64,000 bases of DNA from Aporrectodea caliginosa (Eukaryota > Annelida > Clitellata > Crassiclitellata > Lumbricidae). Both the position numbers and the translations under genes were made by a program. A model generated the notes under the pieces. It did not search any database, had not been told where the DNA came from, and saw nothing but the letters and a program-made list of their open reading frames with translations. The DNA is taken from positions 1,886,696-1,950,695 of the forward strand of contig JACEVL010000045.1 in NCBI GenBank assembly GCA_020284085.1, read 5' to 3'. Below are positions 20,868-32,180 of this stretch, one piece after another (positions within the stretch are counted from its first letter, which is position 1; the number at the start of each line of letters is the position of its first letter).

Positions 20868-21555
20868 GATTCATTCACTTGTATACATGAAAGTTTTTAC
20901 ACTGTGATGACGCATTTGACGGCCTCGCCAAAAACTCGTGAGTTTAGCCACATTGCTGTTTCTAGCCAGCCAGAGTCGAAGATCGTTCACTCAATGACCT
21001 GTGGGTTTCTCTGGCCCCGCGCTTCCGTACTACCATGCAGACATTTATCTATCTATCTCTGGAATTTATATAGCGCCCCTTCAAGATAACTACTCAGAGG
21101 CGCTCTGAGTAGTTCTTTTTCGTACATTTGACAATCCTTTTAGTCTACCATTAGAAATACGTACTATTTCGTAACAGATGGCTGAAGAAATTTATCAGGC
21201 CATCTCAAGGCGCACTTCTTTAGAACTGTTAAGATTCTGTTAGATTGCCAGTTTACCGCCTCTGTAAGGTTCTTATTAATAGGCTTTTTTCAAGAAGACA
21301 CATACATACCTACATACATAGCAGGCGTAACAATTGTTTGTCTCGATTAAACGTGGCATGTAATAGCCAGAGATACTTGGCTGCATACCAACTAGACAAA
21401 ACATCTTTAATCGCTTCATATTATCATAATTAAACTTATCATTTGTCATCTGCTCAATTTAACATTTAAAATTTTTAATGCTTAAGTTTTGCCAGTTATT
21501 GCCACCCTCTGGAATATCCTGGGCCCAGGTCACGACCTCGTTTGTCCCTTTAGTT
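20868..21555. other. Unique sequence with a GCGC-type tail
   Basis: 21060-21110 contains TATATAGCGCCCCTTCAAGA and CTACTCAGAGGCGCTCTGAG, an inverted copy of the 2425-2536 tail. Nothing else recognised. Confidence 0.35.
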
Positions 21556-21558
21556 ACA

Positions 21559-22150
21559 CAGGGTGTCAAACCTTTTTAACGGCGGGCAGGGGCCGTCCAT
21601 AAAGTACGTCACGCTATTTTTGACCATTTTTACCCCCCTCCCCCCTGTCACAAACTGTCACAAAACTCGGACCCCCCTAAAGTACGTCACACTTTCAACA
21701 TAGGAAAGCAAGGCTAATACATAAACAAGGCTTCGCAACAGCATTATTACTAGCGCTCCTAGCGAGAGGAATCGTGAAAAACACATTCAGGAGATATGCA
21801 TTTCATGCTATTTTGACATAAAACTAATTAAAATGTTTCAGAAAATTTTTGAAAATTATTTTTAAAGCTATGAAATTCTACTAAAAAAATAAAATATAAA
21901 TAAAATAAAAAAAATAAATGTGTGACGTCACACATGGCCTGACCCCCCTCCCCCTGTCACAAACTGTCACACTTTCTTAAACCCCCTCCCCTGGGCGTGA
22001 CGTACTTTATGGACGGCCCCCAAGTGGCAATATTTTCCAGCAAGTGGCGGGCCAAGGTGCCAAAGGCGCCTGAGCAAAATGGGGTAGAGATCTGAGAGGT
22101 GCTCGATGGGCCCGTATCCCGAAAATTTTGCAAAACTAAATCTTAAACGG
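21559..22150. mobile_element. hAT-end remnant containing a nested MITE
   Basis: CAGGGTGTCAAACCTTTTTA followed by GGCGGGC is a hAT-type terminus. The sequence resumes after the nested element with GTGGCGGGCC at about 22043. The opposite terminus was not found. Confidence 0.4.
21589..22021. mobile_element. MITE with GGGGCCGTCCATAAAGTACG inverted ends
   Basis: The left end GGGGCCGTCCATAAAGTACG is mirrored by CGTACTTTATGGACGGCCCC at the right. Both ends also carry CCCCCTGTCACAAACTGTCA. Length 433 bp, AT-rich core, no frame. The pattern is common among non-autonomous DNA elements of invertebrates, but I do not assign a superfamily. Confidence 0.85.
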
Positions 22151-22379
22151 TGCATTTTTTAGCAAACAGGCAGTCAAATTACCTTTAAAATCTTAATTTT
22201 TATTTTTATTATCAGTCACGAGCATCACATAAAACTCATTAAGCCTTCAAAATGACAAAAGAATTTGAACTGTCGTACTCACATTGTGTAGTCTTTAGGC
22301 AAGGTTCCGCGGGACAGAAAAACATCTTCGGCGGGCCAGAAATGGCTTTCACAGAAATTCACACCACACGGTTGACCCT

Positions 22380-22742
22380 GTAGTAAATCCGCCACTGTAT
22401 ATTCACTTCAAATCGTAAGGAGAACAAAGTTAATAAGTTAAAACTCCTGAAGCGTGCTTGTGATATATAGCATAAGTTGACTCTGTTATAAAGGTGTTTA
22501 GCGTAAACCATTAGTAGTATTTGTGTAGACTGTAGTAGTAATAGTTTCAGTTAACGACACAGTGTGGAAGCGCCTCTGATTAGGTTGTACTGTGAGAGGC
22601 GCTTTATAAATCCGTAAATAGAATAGAATAGAATAGAAGAATAGAATAGAATAGAATAGAATAACAAGATCATTAGAGTCGACCACCTCCTTCGTTCAGG
22701 CTTGGGACTGGCACTGACAGAGTATGAGCAGTGGCGGAGTTC
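22380..22742 (+). repeat. Dispersed modules A and C plus (TAGAA)n
   Basis: GTAAATCCGCCACTGTATAT, a TATAAAGGTGTTTAGCG block, CAGTTAACGACACAGTG, an AGGCGCTTTATAAATC tail with (AATAG)n (22615-22665), and CAGGCTTGGGACTGGCACTG to AGTGGCGGAGTT. These modules recur separately at 25560-25812, 39230-39700, 45005-45260 and 49415-49530. Confidence 0.55.
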
Positions 22743-22767
22743 GTCAACCATTATTCATGGCATAGAA

Positions 22768-23877
22768 TATGAATGCGCAACCTGCGGCCGTACGGCCGCA
22801 TGCGGCCGTGAGAGGGAGAAATATCTAATTGTAATGTATAGATATTTTTATTCCTCTGCACTAAAAGAGGTAGTGTAGATCAGTTAGTTGTAGGCCTATT
22901 TTTCTCTGCATTAGTGCGCTTTATTTAACAATTATAATATTCATAGTTATATGCACACACCACACACACCAGCACTAACACACTCACACCCTTTGAGAAT
23001 GCAAATTGCAATATCTGAGTTTGCATTACTACAGATGAGGCAACCAGTCTAATAATATTTATGTCTAGCTTTGTACAGCCAACCACTACATCTAGATTCT
23101 AGACTCTAGAGAGTGGCCAATAAAAGTTATAGTGTACAAATGCAACGGACGACACTCCTACTACGTCCTTTGCCGCCGTCCTTGCTGCCTAGCTACATGA
23201 ATTCACTGAACGATTCAATGACTTTAATAAGATTTTACCAGCACTGCGACTCGTTGCTTCTACACATCTGCTATGGGCAGGTGGAGATAGAGAACTGGAA
23301 TTGGTGGAGTTGAAAATGGCGAACAACTCATAAAGAAGTTGACAAATGAAGAGGATACAACCGATTTACTAGGGGTGTGTGGAATACCCTAAACTTCGAG
23401 AACTGACTAGAAACACCCTGGTCATCTGCGGAAGCTCCTGCGTGTGTGAGGCAGATGAATTGTTTGAAAAACAAGTACAGAACTCGATTGATGGACAATA
23501 GCCTGGAGTCTGGAATACGTCTAAAGGTCTCCAGCGAGTCTCAAGCATCTCATGGGTAGTGGCCAATATATACAAGACCAATTAATTTGGATCGTCGTCA
23601 TTTTTGTGATCTTCGTTACATTAGCTACAGATTCGAGTAGGATAGAAGATGAAGATATAATTGAATGTTCTTTTTATTGTCTTTATTAATTTATGATGGA
23701 AAAGATAAGGCCTACTGAACCTCAATGGCCTTAAGAAAAAACATTATTTGTAGGCTAACGCATGTTATTTCTGGACAGCCCATAATATGTATATATCTAT
23801 AATAGCAAATATCTTGGCGGCCGTGATGAGAATATAATCAATGCGGCCGACATTAACGAAAAGGTTGCGCACCCCTG
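22768..23877. mobile_element. hAT-like element with TGCGCAACCT ends
   Basis: Left end TGCGCAACCTGCGGCCG; right end reads AAGGTTGCGCACCCCTG, giving a CAGGGGTGCGCAACCT terminus on minus. Left first bases are mutated and no duplication is clear. Contains short frames only. Confidence 0.6.
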
Positions 23878-24097
23878 CCCTACACTATATAGGCCTAAAT
23901 CCGCCACTGTATACCGTAAGGAGCCTAAAGTAAAAGCCCATCTGTTCAAGACCAATCAAGCATGGCGCAGCGTGCGTGTTATATATAGCGTCAGGTGACT
24001 GTGTTATAGAGGTGTTTATATTCAACCATTGTTTATTGTCTCATTTGTCCCTATAGTAAATCCACAGATGTATTCACGCACTTCAGATCGTAAGGAG

Positions 24098-24553
24098 CAG
24101 TGGCGTACGGAGGTGATTCTTATCTCCAGAAGTTTAGCGACATCTTGGGGCGACGTTGACGCCTTTAAAAAATTTTGGATAAAGTCGTCGTTAGTTTTCC
24201 GTCAATGGTTTTCTTTATTACTTCCGCAAAAATTTCTGATAACCTATAATTTGACCGTTTACGGCTTTTTTCCATTAATCCATAAAGCCTTTGGCTCCTC
24301 TTACACTGTCATTGTTGGAAGCAAGCCGCCCTGTCCTGGTCCTGCGCCCGTGCCGCCCCTCCTTATTACCACTGGTATGCTATTTTTTTCCTTTCCTTCC
24401 TTCTTTGTCTACTTTTATTACTTTCTCTTATACTTTTCCAATTATTTTATGCATTCACTCCTTCTTTTATTTTTCTTCAACCCTATTTTGCCGCCCCTAC
24501 TCAAGTGCCGCCCGGGGCGACTCGCCCCCCTGCCCCCTCTCGGTACGCCACTG
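24098..24553. mobile_element. hAT-type MITE, target duplication GTAAGGAG
   Basis: CAGTGGCGTACGGAGG at the left and CGGTACGCCACTG at the right form inverted ends. A perfect 8-bp duplication GTAAGGAG (24090-24097, 24554-24561) delimits it. A segment TCTTATCTCCAGAAGTT...CGACATCTT occurs both inside (24119) and outside (24597), so it inserted into, or carries, a dispersed repeat. Confidence 0.85.
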
Positions 24554-24954
24554 GTAAGGAGTCCAAGATTCTAAGCAGTTAAAAGCTTATTATTCTTATC
24601 TCCAGAAGTTAAAACGACATCTTACAGCTGCTATATGACCGTTGACGTCTTTAAAAAAAATTTGTATAAGTTCATGTCTTGATTGCAGATCATTCGTTCG
24701 AAGTCGTCGTTAGTTTACAACTTTATATGAATATATTTCAGATGGTTCTGGATTCATGTTCCTATAATATTATATATATAGTCGAGACAAAATTAGTGGA
24801 AATTATGTGATCTGGTAGTTATATATGTAACAAAGGCAAGGACAGCTGTTAGATCTTCTTAATTTCAATTCGGTTTCTTCCTATTAAAAGTAATGTATCT
24901 TCCTATTTTAAGGTAAAGTAGGCTATAGGCTACATCATGTCTATAATTTGACCG

Positions 24955-25245
24955 TTTACGGCTCTTTTCCATTAATCCATAAAGGCTCTTTTCGGTTGCC
25001 ATTAAGGCTAATTTCGATGGCCATTTAGGCTCTTTTCGGTGGCCATAATAAGCTTTTCGAAAAGCTATTTTAGTGGCCATGCATAAGGGCTCTTTTTGGA
25101 GTAAATAAGATTCTTTTCAGTGGTCATAATGTTCTCTTCGATGGCCATGTAGGCTCTTTGCGGTTACAATCAATGCTCTATTTTTGGCCATAAAGGCTCT
25201 TTTTCAGTGGCCATTATAAGCTAAGGCTCTTCTCGGTGGCCATGC
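24955..25245 (+). repeat. Degenerate minisatellite, AGGCTCTTTTCGGTGGCCAT unit
   Basis: At least ten imperfect units of about 22-30 bases alternate GGCTCTTTTCGG and TGGCCAT(A). Unit length and spacers vary. Confidence 0.8.
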
Positions 25246-25559
25246 CAGCTCCAGTTTAAGATTCACACATGTTTAGATTTCAACATGTGACAATAGTTGC
25301 TACATAATACACATATTAGTAGGCCTATTAACATGTTAAAATCAACTTTGTATACAACTATGGTTTTATATCTGCATATTCCCTATTGGAAAACTCAATT
25401 TATATATAAATTGAATTTAAACATAAAGTCAATTTATATAAATTATTGATAGCCCACATTATATAATGCTTGTTGAGGGTCAAAGAAAGAAATACGTGTA
25501 GTTATATGATTATAAGCCCACCTTTACAGTTAAACGTTAACATTAGTACATTATTAAAG
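25246..25559. other. AT-rich sequence
   Basis: Includes an imperfect inverted repeat of CAATTTATATAAATTG type at 25387-25440. No gene seen. Confidence 0.35.
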
Positions 25560-26135
25560 CGTGCGTCAATTATATTACGTCAGGTGACTGTGTTATAAAG
25601 GTGTTTAGCATCAACCGTCACTGTAACCATTATTCATCGCCTCGTTCTTCCCCACAGGGTATCTGATTGTGGACATCGAAAAATTATAATATTAGTATTT
25701 TCAGTTTAACGACACTGTGTGATAACAAAGATCATTAACGTCACCCCTCCTCCTTTATCCAGGCTTGGGACTGGCACTGCCAGTGCCAGAGTACCAGCAG
25801 TGTCGGAGTTAAAAATTGCAACGGATCTTTAAGTATTTCTAATTGTATTTATAACGCCGGTGTCTAATGCACAAGGCATCAACCGACGTTTTGTATTGTA
25901 TTGTATCTAAAGATGTATATAGCGCCTCTCTCAGAATAACTATTCAGAAGACGTTGCACCAAAACCAAGCCATAATCAGCTCAATATACAGAAAATCAGT
26001 TCGTAAGACAGAGTCAGCCCATGGTAACTCGACCACTGCATGCCCGTACTCTGGTAGTGCCAATCCCACCCTGGATAAAAGAGGAGGGCGACGCCAACAG
26101 CCCTGGCAGCCATGAGTTGTCGTTAAACACTTGAA
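25560..26135. repeat. Two opposed copies of dispersed module A
   Basis: 25600-25812 runs forward (TATAAAGGTGTTTAGC, TTTAACGACACTGTG, CAGGCTTGGGACTGGCACTG, AGTGTCGGAGTT). 26035-26130 is the inverted copy (CTCTGGTAGTGCCAATCCCA, GAGGAGGGCGACGCCA, GTCGTTAAACAC). A TATATAGCGCCTCTC tail lies at 25916-25930. Confidence 0.55.
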
Positions 26136-26615
26136 ACTTCTAGCACACCCTTTATAGAGGATCAGCAAAGTGTGTGAGTCGTTTTGGCCACAGCTGTTCC
26201 TGGTGTTGACAGACATTTCATTTACGAGTGCGCGTTGTCTAATGAAGACCTAGAAGTCGGTGTTGACAGTGATATTCTGGCGGCGAATTCAAAGTAGCGG
26301 CGGACGGAAGCGGTTCCTTTGATCTGATGTCTTTATTGAATTGTGCCGCGCCGACATCATCGCGCTGCTTGTTTAGGGATGTATATTTGAAAGCGATTCC
26401 AATTAAGCAGAAGCCTCCGGGGGTTGCTGAGACAGGAACAATGCCTGCTTTCTGATGTACCTACAACTCCCACTCATCCATCCACCCATCCGTTTCGTCT
26501 CCTGCTGAACTTCCCGAATCGCTGACAACTCCTGAATGAAGTCCAGAGGCTCCTAATCAGCAAGGGACTACCATCGAATGGCACCTGAGAGTCTTTCGGT
26601 CCCAAAATTGTAGGG
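26136..26615. other. Unique sequence
   Basis: Mixed composition. Short frames only, with no motif or RNA gene recognised. Confidence 0.3.
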
Positions 26616-26620
26616 AACAA

Positions 26621-26712
<92 letters not shown>

Positions 26713-26722
26713 TAACAATAAC

Positions 26723-26774
<52 letters not shown>

Positions 26775-26776
26775 GT
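26616..26776 (+). repeat. (TAA)n microsatellite
   Basis: About 160 bases of ATA/TAA with an AACAATAACAAT interruption at 26707-26722. The AT-rich flank continues to about 26960. Confidence 0.95.
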
Positions 26777-27127
26777 AGTAGTAATAAATGTGATTAATAA
26801 ATAAATTTGTTTCATAATAATAAATGTAATAGTTTTTAATAATAATGACATCGTGGTAATAATTTTCCTAATTCAGTAATACTAACTAGAAATCTAATTA
26901 TTAAATAACAATATCATGAAAGTCAATATAAATAGTGAGGCAATAACTTATTAACTTCAACTCCGACGCGGCCAATATCGACACCTTTAAAACAGCTTCC
27001 ACTGATGCTATATATTCGTGAGTTGCATTACTTCGACGAATGAGTAAGGCCACGAGTCCCGCTACCACAATCATCTTTGCTACGAAGGCGGTTTAATAGA
27101 ATCAAGCGTAGCTTCCAATGCATTTAA

Positions 27128-27225
27128 CTATGCCACTGCGCGTACTTTGGCAGCGCCAGTCCAAAGCCTGGGTGCAGGAGGGCGACGCTAATGATCTTTG
27201 TTGTGATACCGAGTCGTTAAACAGC
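27128..27225 (-). repeat. Dispersed module A, inverted copy
   Basis: TGGCAGCGCCAGTCCAAAGC, GCAGGAGGGCGACGCTAATG and GAGTCGTTAAACAG reproduce the module in reverse orientation. Confidence 0.6.
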
Positions 27226-27379
27226 GACTAACCAACCAATGCAATTAGTAGGTATCTAGGCTGCGGTAAAAAAAACTGCGAAAATGTTTTTTCCTGTCGA
27301 CCTCAACGGTTTTGAAGCTATTAGGCCTCTGTCTGCCTGGACGCCTGCCTGTTTTTCCATCCCTATAGTTACCTCTATA

Positions 27380-27451
27380 CCTTATCTCTCTATACCTCTA
27401 ACTGTCTCTCCAATCCTCTCTCCATCTGCCTCTTCCCTCTCTCTGTCTCTA

Positions 27452-27487
<36 letters not shown>

Positions 27488-27585
27488 TGTCTCTCTGTCT
27501 CTCTCTCTTTCTGCCTATTTCTGTCTGTCTCTTTGTCTGTTTACCTGTCTTGTCTGTCGGTCTGTCCCTCAATCCATTCACAATC
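27380..27585 (+). repeat. TC/TCTG and (GT)n microsatellite
   Basis: Pyrimidine-rich TCTC units, (GT)n at 27454-27486, then TCTGTCTG to 27565. Confidence 0.9.
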
Positions 27586-28035
27586 TGTCACGTCGTCAGC
27601 TTAAAATGATCCAAGTGACACAACTTACGATCCTATTGGCTAAGGTTACAGATTCGAGTTCTGCTTCCTCCTTTACCTATATCTAAGATATCTTCTTGGA
27701 ACTGCACAGGCCACTCCTTGAAGATTCGACGTTTGATGAGCGTCACAGGACTTCAAAGTCCGAGAAACTCTTCATTCTCTTGTCTTATCTTCGCTCGGCT
27801 TATCTCGTCACTTTACGGGGTTAAAAAGGGTTAGACACGGGGGCAAGCACCCCTCTTCCGTCAACGCCAGAGTCCCTCTATAGGGTCGTGACACCCGTTC
27901 ATCTAACCCCTTCAAGGAAGTCGGGACTCCATAAAACTCCAGAACGGGTTGAAGGCAGGTAGGAGATGACTGATTGACTGGTCACCCCGCTCCATGGCAG
28001 GGTCGCCGTAGGTCAGCTTTGTTCTTTGCTCGATC
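27586..28035. other. Unique sequence
   Basis: Mixed composition with no supported coding region. An AGGGGTTAAAAAGGGTTAGA segment lies at 27816-27835. Confidence 0.3.
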
Positions 28036-28039
28036 TTCC

Positions 28040-28460
28040 TCCTTCTCTCTGTCTCTGTCTTTCTGACTCTGTCTTATTCTCTGTCTGTTTCATTCACTGT
28101 CTCTGTCCTCTGTCTCTCTCTGTCTCTCTCCATCTCAGTCTCTGTCTGTCCCTCTGTCTCTCTGCCTATGTCTGTTTGTCTGTCTCTGTCTGCCTCTATC
28201 TCAGTCTCTGTCTGTCACTATGTCTCTCTGTCTACCTCTGTCCGCACCTCTGTCTATGCCTCTGTTTGTCCGTCTCTGTCTCTCTCTGTCTCAGTGTCTC
28301 TGTCTCTGTCTCTGTCTGTCTGTCTGTCTGTCTTTGTCTCGGTCTGTCTGTCTCTGTCTCCCTCTGTTTTGTATCTGTGCCTCTGTCTGTTTGTCTGTCT
28401 GTATGTTTTTCTGTCTGTCTGTCTGTCTGCCTGCCTGTCTGTTTCTATCCCTCCCTCTTG
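28040..28460 (+). repeat. Long TCTG/TCTC microsatellite
   Basis: About 420 bases of TCTGTCTC units. Apparent poly-Ser/Leu/Cys frames are artefacts. Confidence 0.95.
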
Positions 28461-28904
28461 TATCTATCGACTCGACACTCCAAAATGATAAGAACCATCT
28501 CCTCAATCGCCCCATTCTCTGACTCTTCATCCAACCGATAAGACGCGTGGTCAGTTCCTTCAGGCGTCGTCTCTCGGTTCAACCTCTGACCTCTGGGTCC
28601 TTCCCGTGTCCATTGAAACCAACGGATTTCAAAGGATGCAAGACCCTCTAGAAAGACTCTCCTGTACCTCTGACTGTCAATATCCGTTTGATGTAGTAAT
28701 AATAGTTATACTGTTACCAGTACTGTTGTCGTAATCGGTTCCTGTGATCTGTTGGGTGTTGACCTTTTAGCTCTTCAACAGATTATAATGATTCTGGAAG
28801 AGATCTCAATAGAAGAGACTGACGACGGATCCCTTGTGCATGTTGATAAAGGCGCTACAGAAGTCACTTTGTTAAATTGGCAGAAGCAGCAGCAACAGTA
28901 GTAG
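28461..28904. other. Unique sequence
   Basis: No gene or repeat family recognised. Confidence 0.3.
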
Positions 28905-29245
28905 CGAGTAGCAAGAGAGACATAGAGAGACAGACAGACAGAGAAAGAGAGACAGAGGGACAGAGACACAGCGACAGAGAGAGACACAGAAGATAAAATT
29001 GGCAGCAGCAACAGTATACTAGCAAGTAGCAAAAGAGAGAGACAGACAGACAGACAGACATGCAGACAGACATATGGACGGACAGACGGACAAACAGACA
29101 CAGAGACAGAGACAGAAAAAGGCACAGCGAGACAGGGACAGAGACACAGCGACAGAGATACTGAGAGACACACAGAAACAAAGAACAAGAGAGAGACACA
29201 CACACAGACAGAAATAGAAAGAGAAAGAAAGGAAGAAAGAAAGAA
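28905..29245 (+). repeat. AGAGACAGACAG microsatellite, internally duplicated
   Basis: Two GACAGA blocks are each introduced by AAATTGGCAGCAGCAACAGTA-like sequence (28872-28910 and 28995-29035), so the locus arose by a roughly 125-bp tandem duplication. It ends in GAAAGAAAGAAAG. Confidence 0.8.
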
Positions 29246-30220
29246 AGACAGAATTTATTAATAGAACTTCAAATGCATGTTACTTAGTTCTGTGTTCATC
29301 TATTATTTCGATGTGTAGCAAAGAGGCTGTGGATCATTCCAAGTCTTCCATCTGGATGTCTTCTGTCCACGGCTCCAACTCTGACGACCCTGAGCGTTGT
29401 CATCTTGTTTCCAGTGACGGAAAGAGGGGAAGGCAGCAGCAAGGGAGTGGGGATGATGGATGAGGTGGAAATCAGATCCTGGAGAGGAGGGGGAAAGTGA
29501 GGGAACGTGGGAACAGAGAGACGAGCCACAGTCAGTGAATGGAAGTTTCTGTGTTCAAAGTGAACTCAGCCCAATAAATATTTCAACTGCAATGTCTCAT
29601 CGGTTAAGACGATCGTTGAAGCTCTCTATACTCCTCACAAACACCGTTCTCTCTTCTATAATCTTACACGTGCACATGTATATAGATACAGGATACAAAA
29701 TACAATATACACTACACACACACGCACCTGCGCACATGCATACGCACAAAACCAAACACACACACACACACACACACGCGAAAATATATAATTATTATTT
29801 ATGCATGCATGCATGTATGTATATTGTAAGTCATTGTATGTATGTTGTGTGTTGTATGACATTGTATGTATGTATTTCAATTTATCAATGAATTGTTTCA
29901 TTTGCAGGTGGGTGGGTTTAGGTGGTTGGGGTTGGTGGGCTGGATGGGTGGGTGGCTAGGTGAGTCAGTCAGTCAGTCAGTCAACCAGTCGTTAGGTCGT
30001 TAAGTAACTAAACAAGTATATAAGTAAGAATTACGTAAAGCATCAAGTGAGGAACAAGTTAATAAAAGCAAGTAAGCAAGCGAGTATGTAATTCTCCTAT
30101 AGGCTGTATACGTGAGTATGTCCGTGCATGTATACGCGTATGTTGACAATCGAAATGACAAACGATGTTCAAGCGACGACCTACAGCTGCAGCGATGATC
30201 AGCTGCTGCCATAGTAACAC
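29246..30220. other. Mostly unique sequence with short microsatellites
   Basis: (CA)n lies at 29754-29778, TGTATGTA at 29810-29875 and a G-rich GGTGGGTGG stretch at 29906-29960, followed by AGTCAGTCAGTC (29963-29982). No gene supported. Confidence 0.35.
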
Positions 30221-30225
30221 GAACG

Positions 30226-30372
30226 GACGCCCCCTGTTGACAGTAAGTGTGAACCATGTGATTGTTTGTCTTCTCATCCGTTCCCTCAATCCGACGACGC
30301 AATAATATACACGAGACGCACCGGACTTGCCACCTAGCGGCGAGATATTAATACAGATAGATGGCGCTAGCG
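30226..30372. promoter_or_regulatory. Cluster of three CTCF-like sites
   Basis: Minus 30226-30240 reads TCAACAGGGGGCGTC. Minus 30327-30343 reads CCGCTAGGTGGCAAGTC. Plus 30357-30372 reads AGATGGCGCTAGC. All resemble the CTCF core (AGRKGGCRS or AGATGGCGC) known from bilaterians. Three within 150 bases suggest an insulator-like element; binding is not shown. Confidence 0.35.
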
Positions 30373-30700
30373 GCGTTTTGTGTGCGAAGAAATTGAAAGA
30401 AGGGACGTTTTCTAGCTGCGCTCGTTATGCGCTGCACGTACGGCTGTCGGAAGCTGCGAACGGCGAGCCAGAAACGACACCCGAATTAAGACGATGATAT
30501 TAAACTGCCTGTTTGACAGATGCGCAATAAACAGTCGGCGACGCGTAGGTAGCAATTTGGCGCGGCGGATCACGTGGCCTCCTGGCGGGAGATCGGGCGA
30601 TCCGAAGGGCAATTATTCTGCGCCCGAGCGAATAATGGCGGGACAATGAGTCGGACGATCTCAACAGATGTCAGCACAGATTATAAGGCGACGACCGTAC
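30373..30700. other. CpG-containing unique sequence
   Basis: Moderately GC-rich with several CG dinucleotides (CGGCGACGCG, GGCGCGGCGG). A promoter role is possible given the adjacent CTCF-like cluster, but no start motif or exon is evident. Confidence 0.25.

Positions 30701-30701
<1 letters not shown>

Positions 30702-30779
<78 letters not shown>
30702..30779 (+). repeat. (TC)39
   Basis: About 78 bases of uninterrupted CT dinucleotides, ending directly at CACGTGACTTG, which contains an E-box CACGTG. Confidence 0.97.
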
Positions 30780-30781
<2 letters not shown>

Positions 30782-31108
30782 GTGACTTGATTTTCGAGTT
30801 AGCACTCTCGAAAGAGAAAACTGCACCGAATGCTGAAATGGTTTTAATCGACCTATACGGTTGTTCTTAACCGTAAACTCGAATTCTTCGTGAGACGTCA
30901 TTGAAATAATATTATGATTACGCATTATAGACTTAGTTCGTGAAAGACAATGGAGATTCAAAGACCTCTGTGTTTTAACCTTAAGTCAATCGGCCATCAT
31001 TGCGATGTGCTGCCAGTGACTAAATGTAGGTGTCGCACTTTAGTGCATCGACTATTGCTGCACGTCATGCCTTCTCTTATATTAGATCTTCCTGTATTCT
31101 TCGCTGCA

Positions 31109-31109
31109 T

Positions 31110-31192
<83 letters not shown>

Positions 31193-31320
31193 AATAATAA
31201 TAATCTTTTCTTGATTGAAGCGCCTGACAAACGCACTGCGCTGTACATTTACAGTACATCACTGTACATGTTATGCAATTTAAATCTTAACTATACTAAC
31301 AGAACAGACAGCCTGCAATA
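31109..31320 (-). mobile_element. tRNA-SINE 3' part with (GTT)n/(ATT)n tail
   Basis: On minus, GCAGGCTGTCTGTTCTGTTA, AAATTGCATAACATGTA, TGTACAGCGCAGTGCGTTTG and TCAGGCGCTT match the full SINE at 58755-58985. The (AAC)n/(AAT)n array at 31109-31204 on plus is its expanded tail. The tRNA head is missing. Confidence 0.75.
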
Positions 31321-31439
31321 TTTGTTTATACTTACTACTTAGGGCCTATAGTATACTCATAATTCCTGAAAAATTCAGACTATACGATCTGACATAAAAC
31401 GAACAATCCTGTACCTATACTTTTCACCAATAGTATCTT

Positions 31440-31680
31440 CTTACATCCCTCTCTCTTTGGATATGGAACTGTGTCAATTGTTTGAGCCACTATGCAGCGC
31501 TATCCTGGGTTCTCGTGCTTTCGATGTTACTGCCACAAAGGAATGGAACAGACTGCGAATGTTTATCCGTTGCTTTTGGCCTATTTCGTTTTCTTCCTTC
31601 AATTAAGAAGCGCCTTAAACTCGCTGTATATAATTCGAAGACTTACATGTATACCTGTGTTATGCCACAGAAAAGGTGAG
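31440..31680 (+). pseudogene. LINE C-terminal fragment
   Basis: The relic frame reads GSRAFDVTATKEWNRL, then after frame changes IKKRLKLAVYNSKTY. This is the A-x-x-x-WN-x-LP...F-K-x-x-LK pattern at the C-terminus of CR1/L2-type reverse transcriptases. Stops and frameshifts present. Confidence 0.5.
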
Positions 31681-31703
31681 AACTGTTTAAAATAAGGATA
31701 AAT

Positions 31704-32001
31704 CTTCTGCGGCGGAAAATTCCGTCCCAGAAGTAAGATTTTCTGCGGCGGAAGACCTTTGCGCATGCGCAACCTTCGGCGCATTGTTCAAATGCGTTAC
31801 TTTATTTAAATTGGCATCGTGAGGGTCGGTTAGGGTCAGGTTAGGCCTCGTGAGTGTCGGTTAGGGTCAGGTTTAGGCGCTGTGACGGTCGGTTAGGGTC
31901 AGGGTTAGGGTTAGAGTCGTTTTTAGATAAAATGCGAAACATTTTCCGCCGCAGAAGTAAGTTTTTCGCGAGTTGCGTGGCGGCATCTTCCGCCGCAGAA
32001 G
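31704..32001. mobile_element. Inverted-repeat element with telomere-like core
   Basis: CTTCTGCGGCGGAA at the left is repeated at 31741-31755 and mirrored by TTCCGCCGCAGAAG at 31950 and 31988-32001. The core (31819-31910) is GGTCGGTTAGGGTCAGG repeated with TTAGGGTTAGGG-type variants. TTAAAATAA occurs 8 bases outside each end (31687-31695, 32010-32018) and may be a 9-bp duplication, though AT-richness weakens this. Confidence 0.7.
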
Positions 32002-32019
32002 CACCACGCTTAAAATAAT

Positions 32020-32180
32020 TTCTGTCGACGTCAACGGCCTTCTTGGCATAATGAGGTCGTTAAACTAGGGATACGTCCATCCATTCACTGCATTGTGTAA
32101 ATAATGCTAAATGAAAAAACAGCTCTGACTAGACACCTTCAAAACGCTTTTTCCAACGTTATATGTATGTTTTATTTCTG
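32020..32180 (-). repeat. Dispersed modules B and C, inverted
   Basis: GTCGACGTCAACGGCCTTCT...GAGGTCGTTAAAC is module B, and GACACCTTCAAAACGC is module C. The same pairing occurs at 61910-62080. Confidence 0.5.

Noticed and set aside
27284..28541. Ser/Leu/Cys/Val-rich frames resembling membrane proteins, also near 16 kb, 17.7 kb, 34 kb and 47.4 kb
   Set aside because: They are translations of TCTG/TCTC microsatellites, open in several frames at once.
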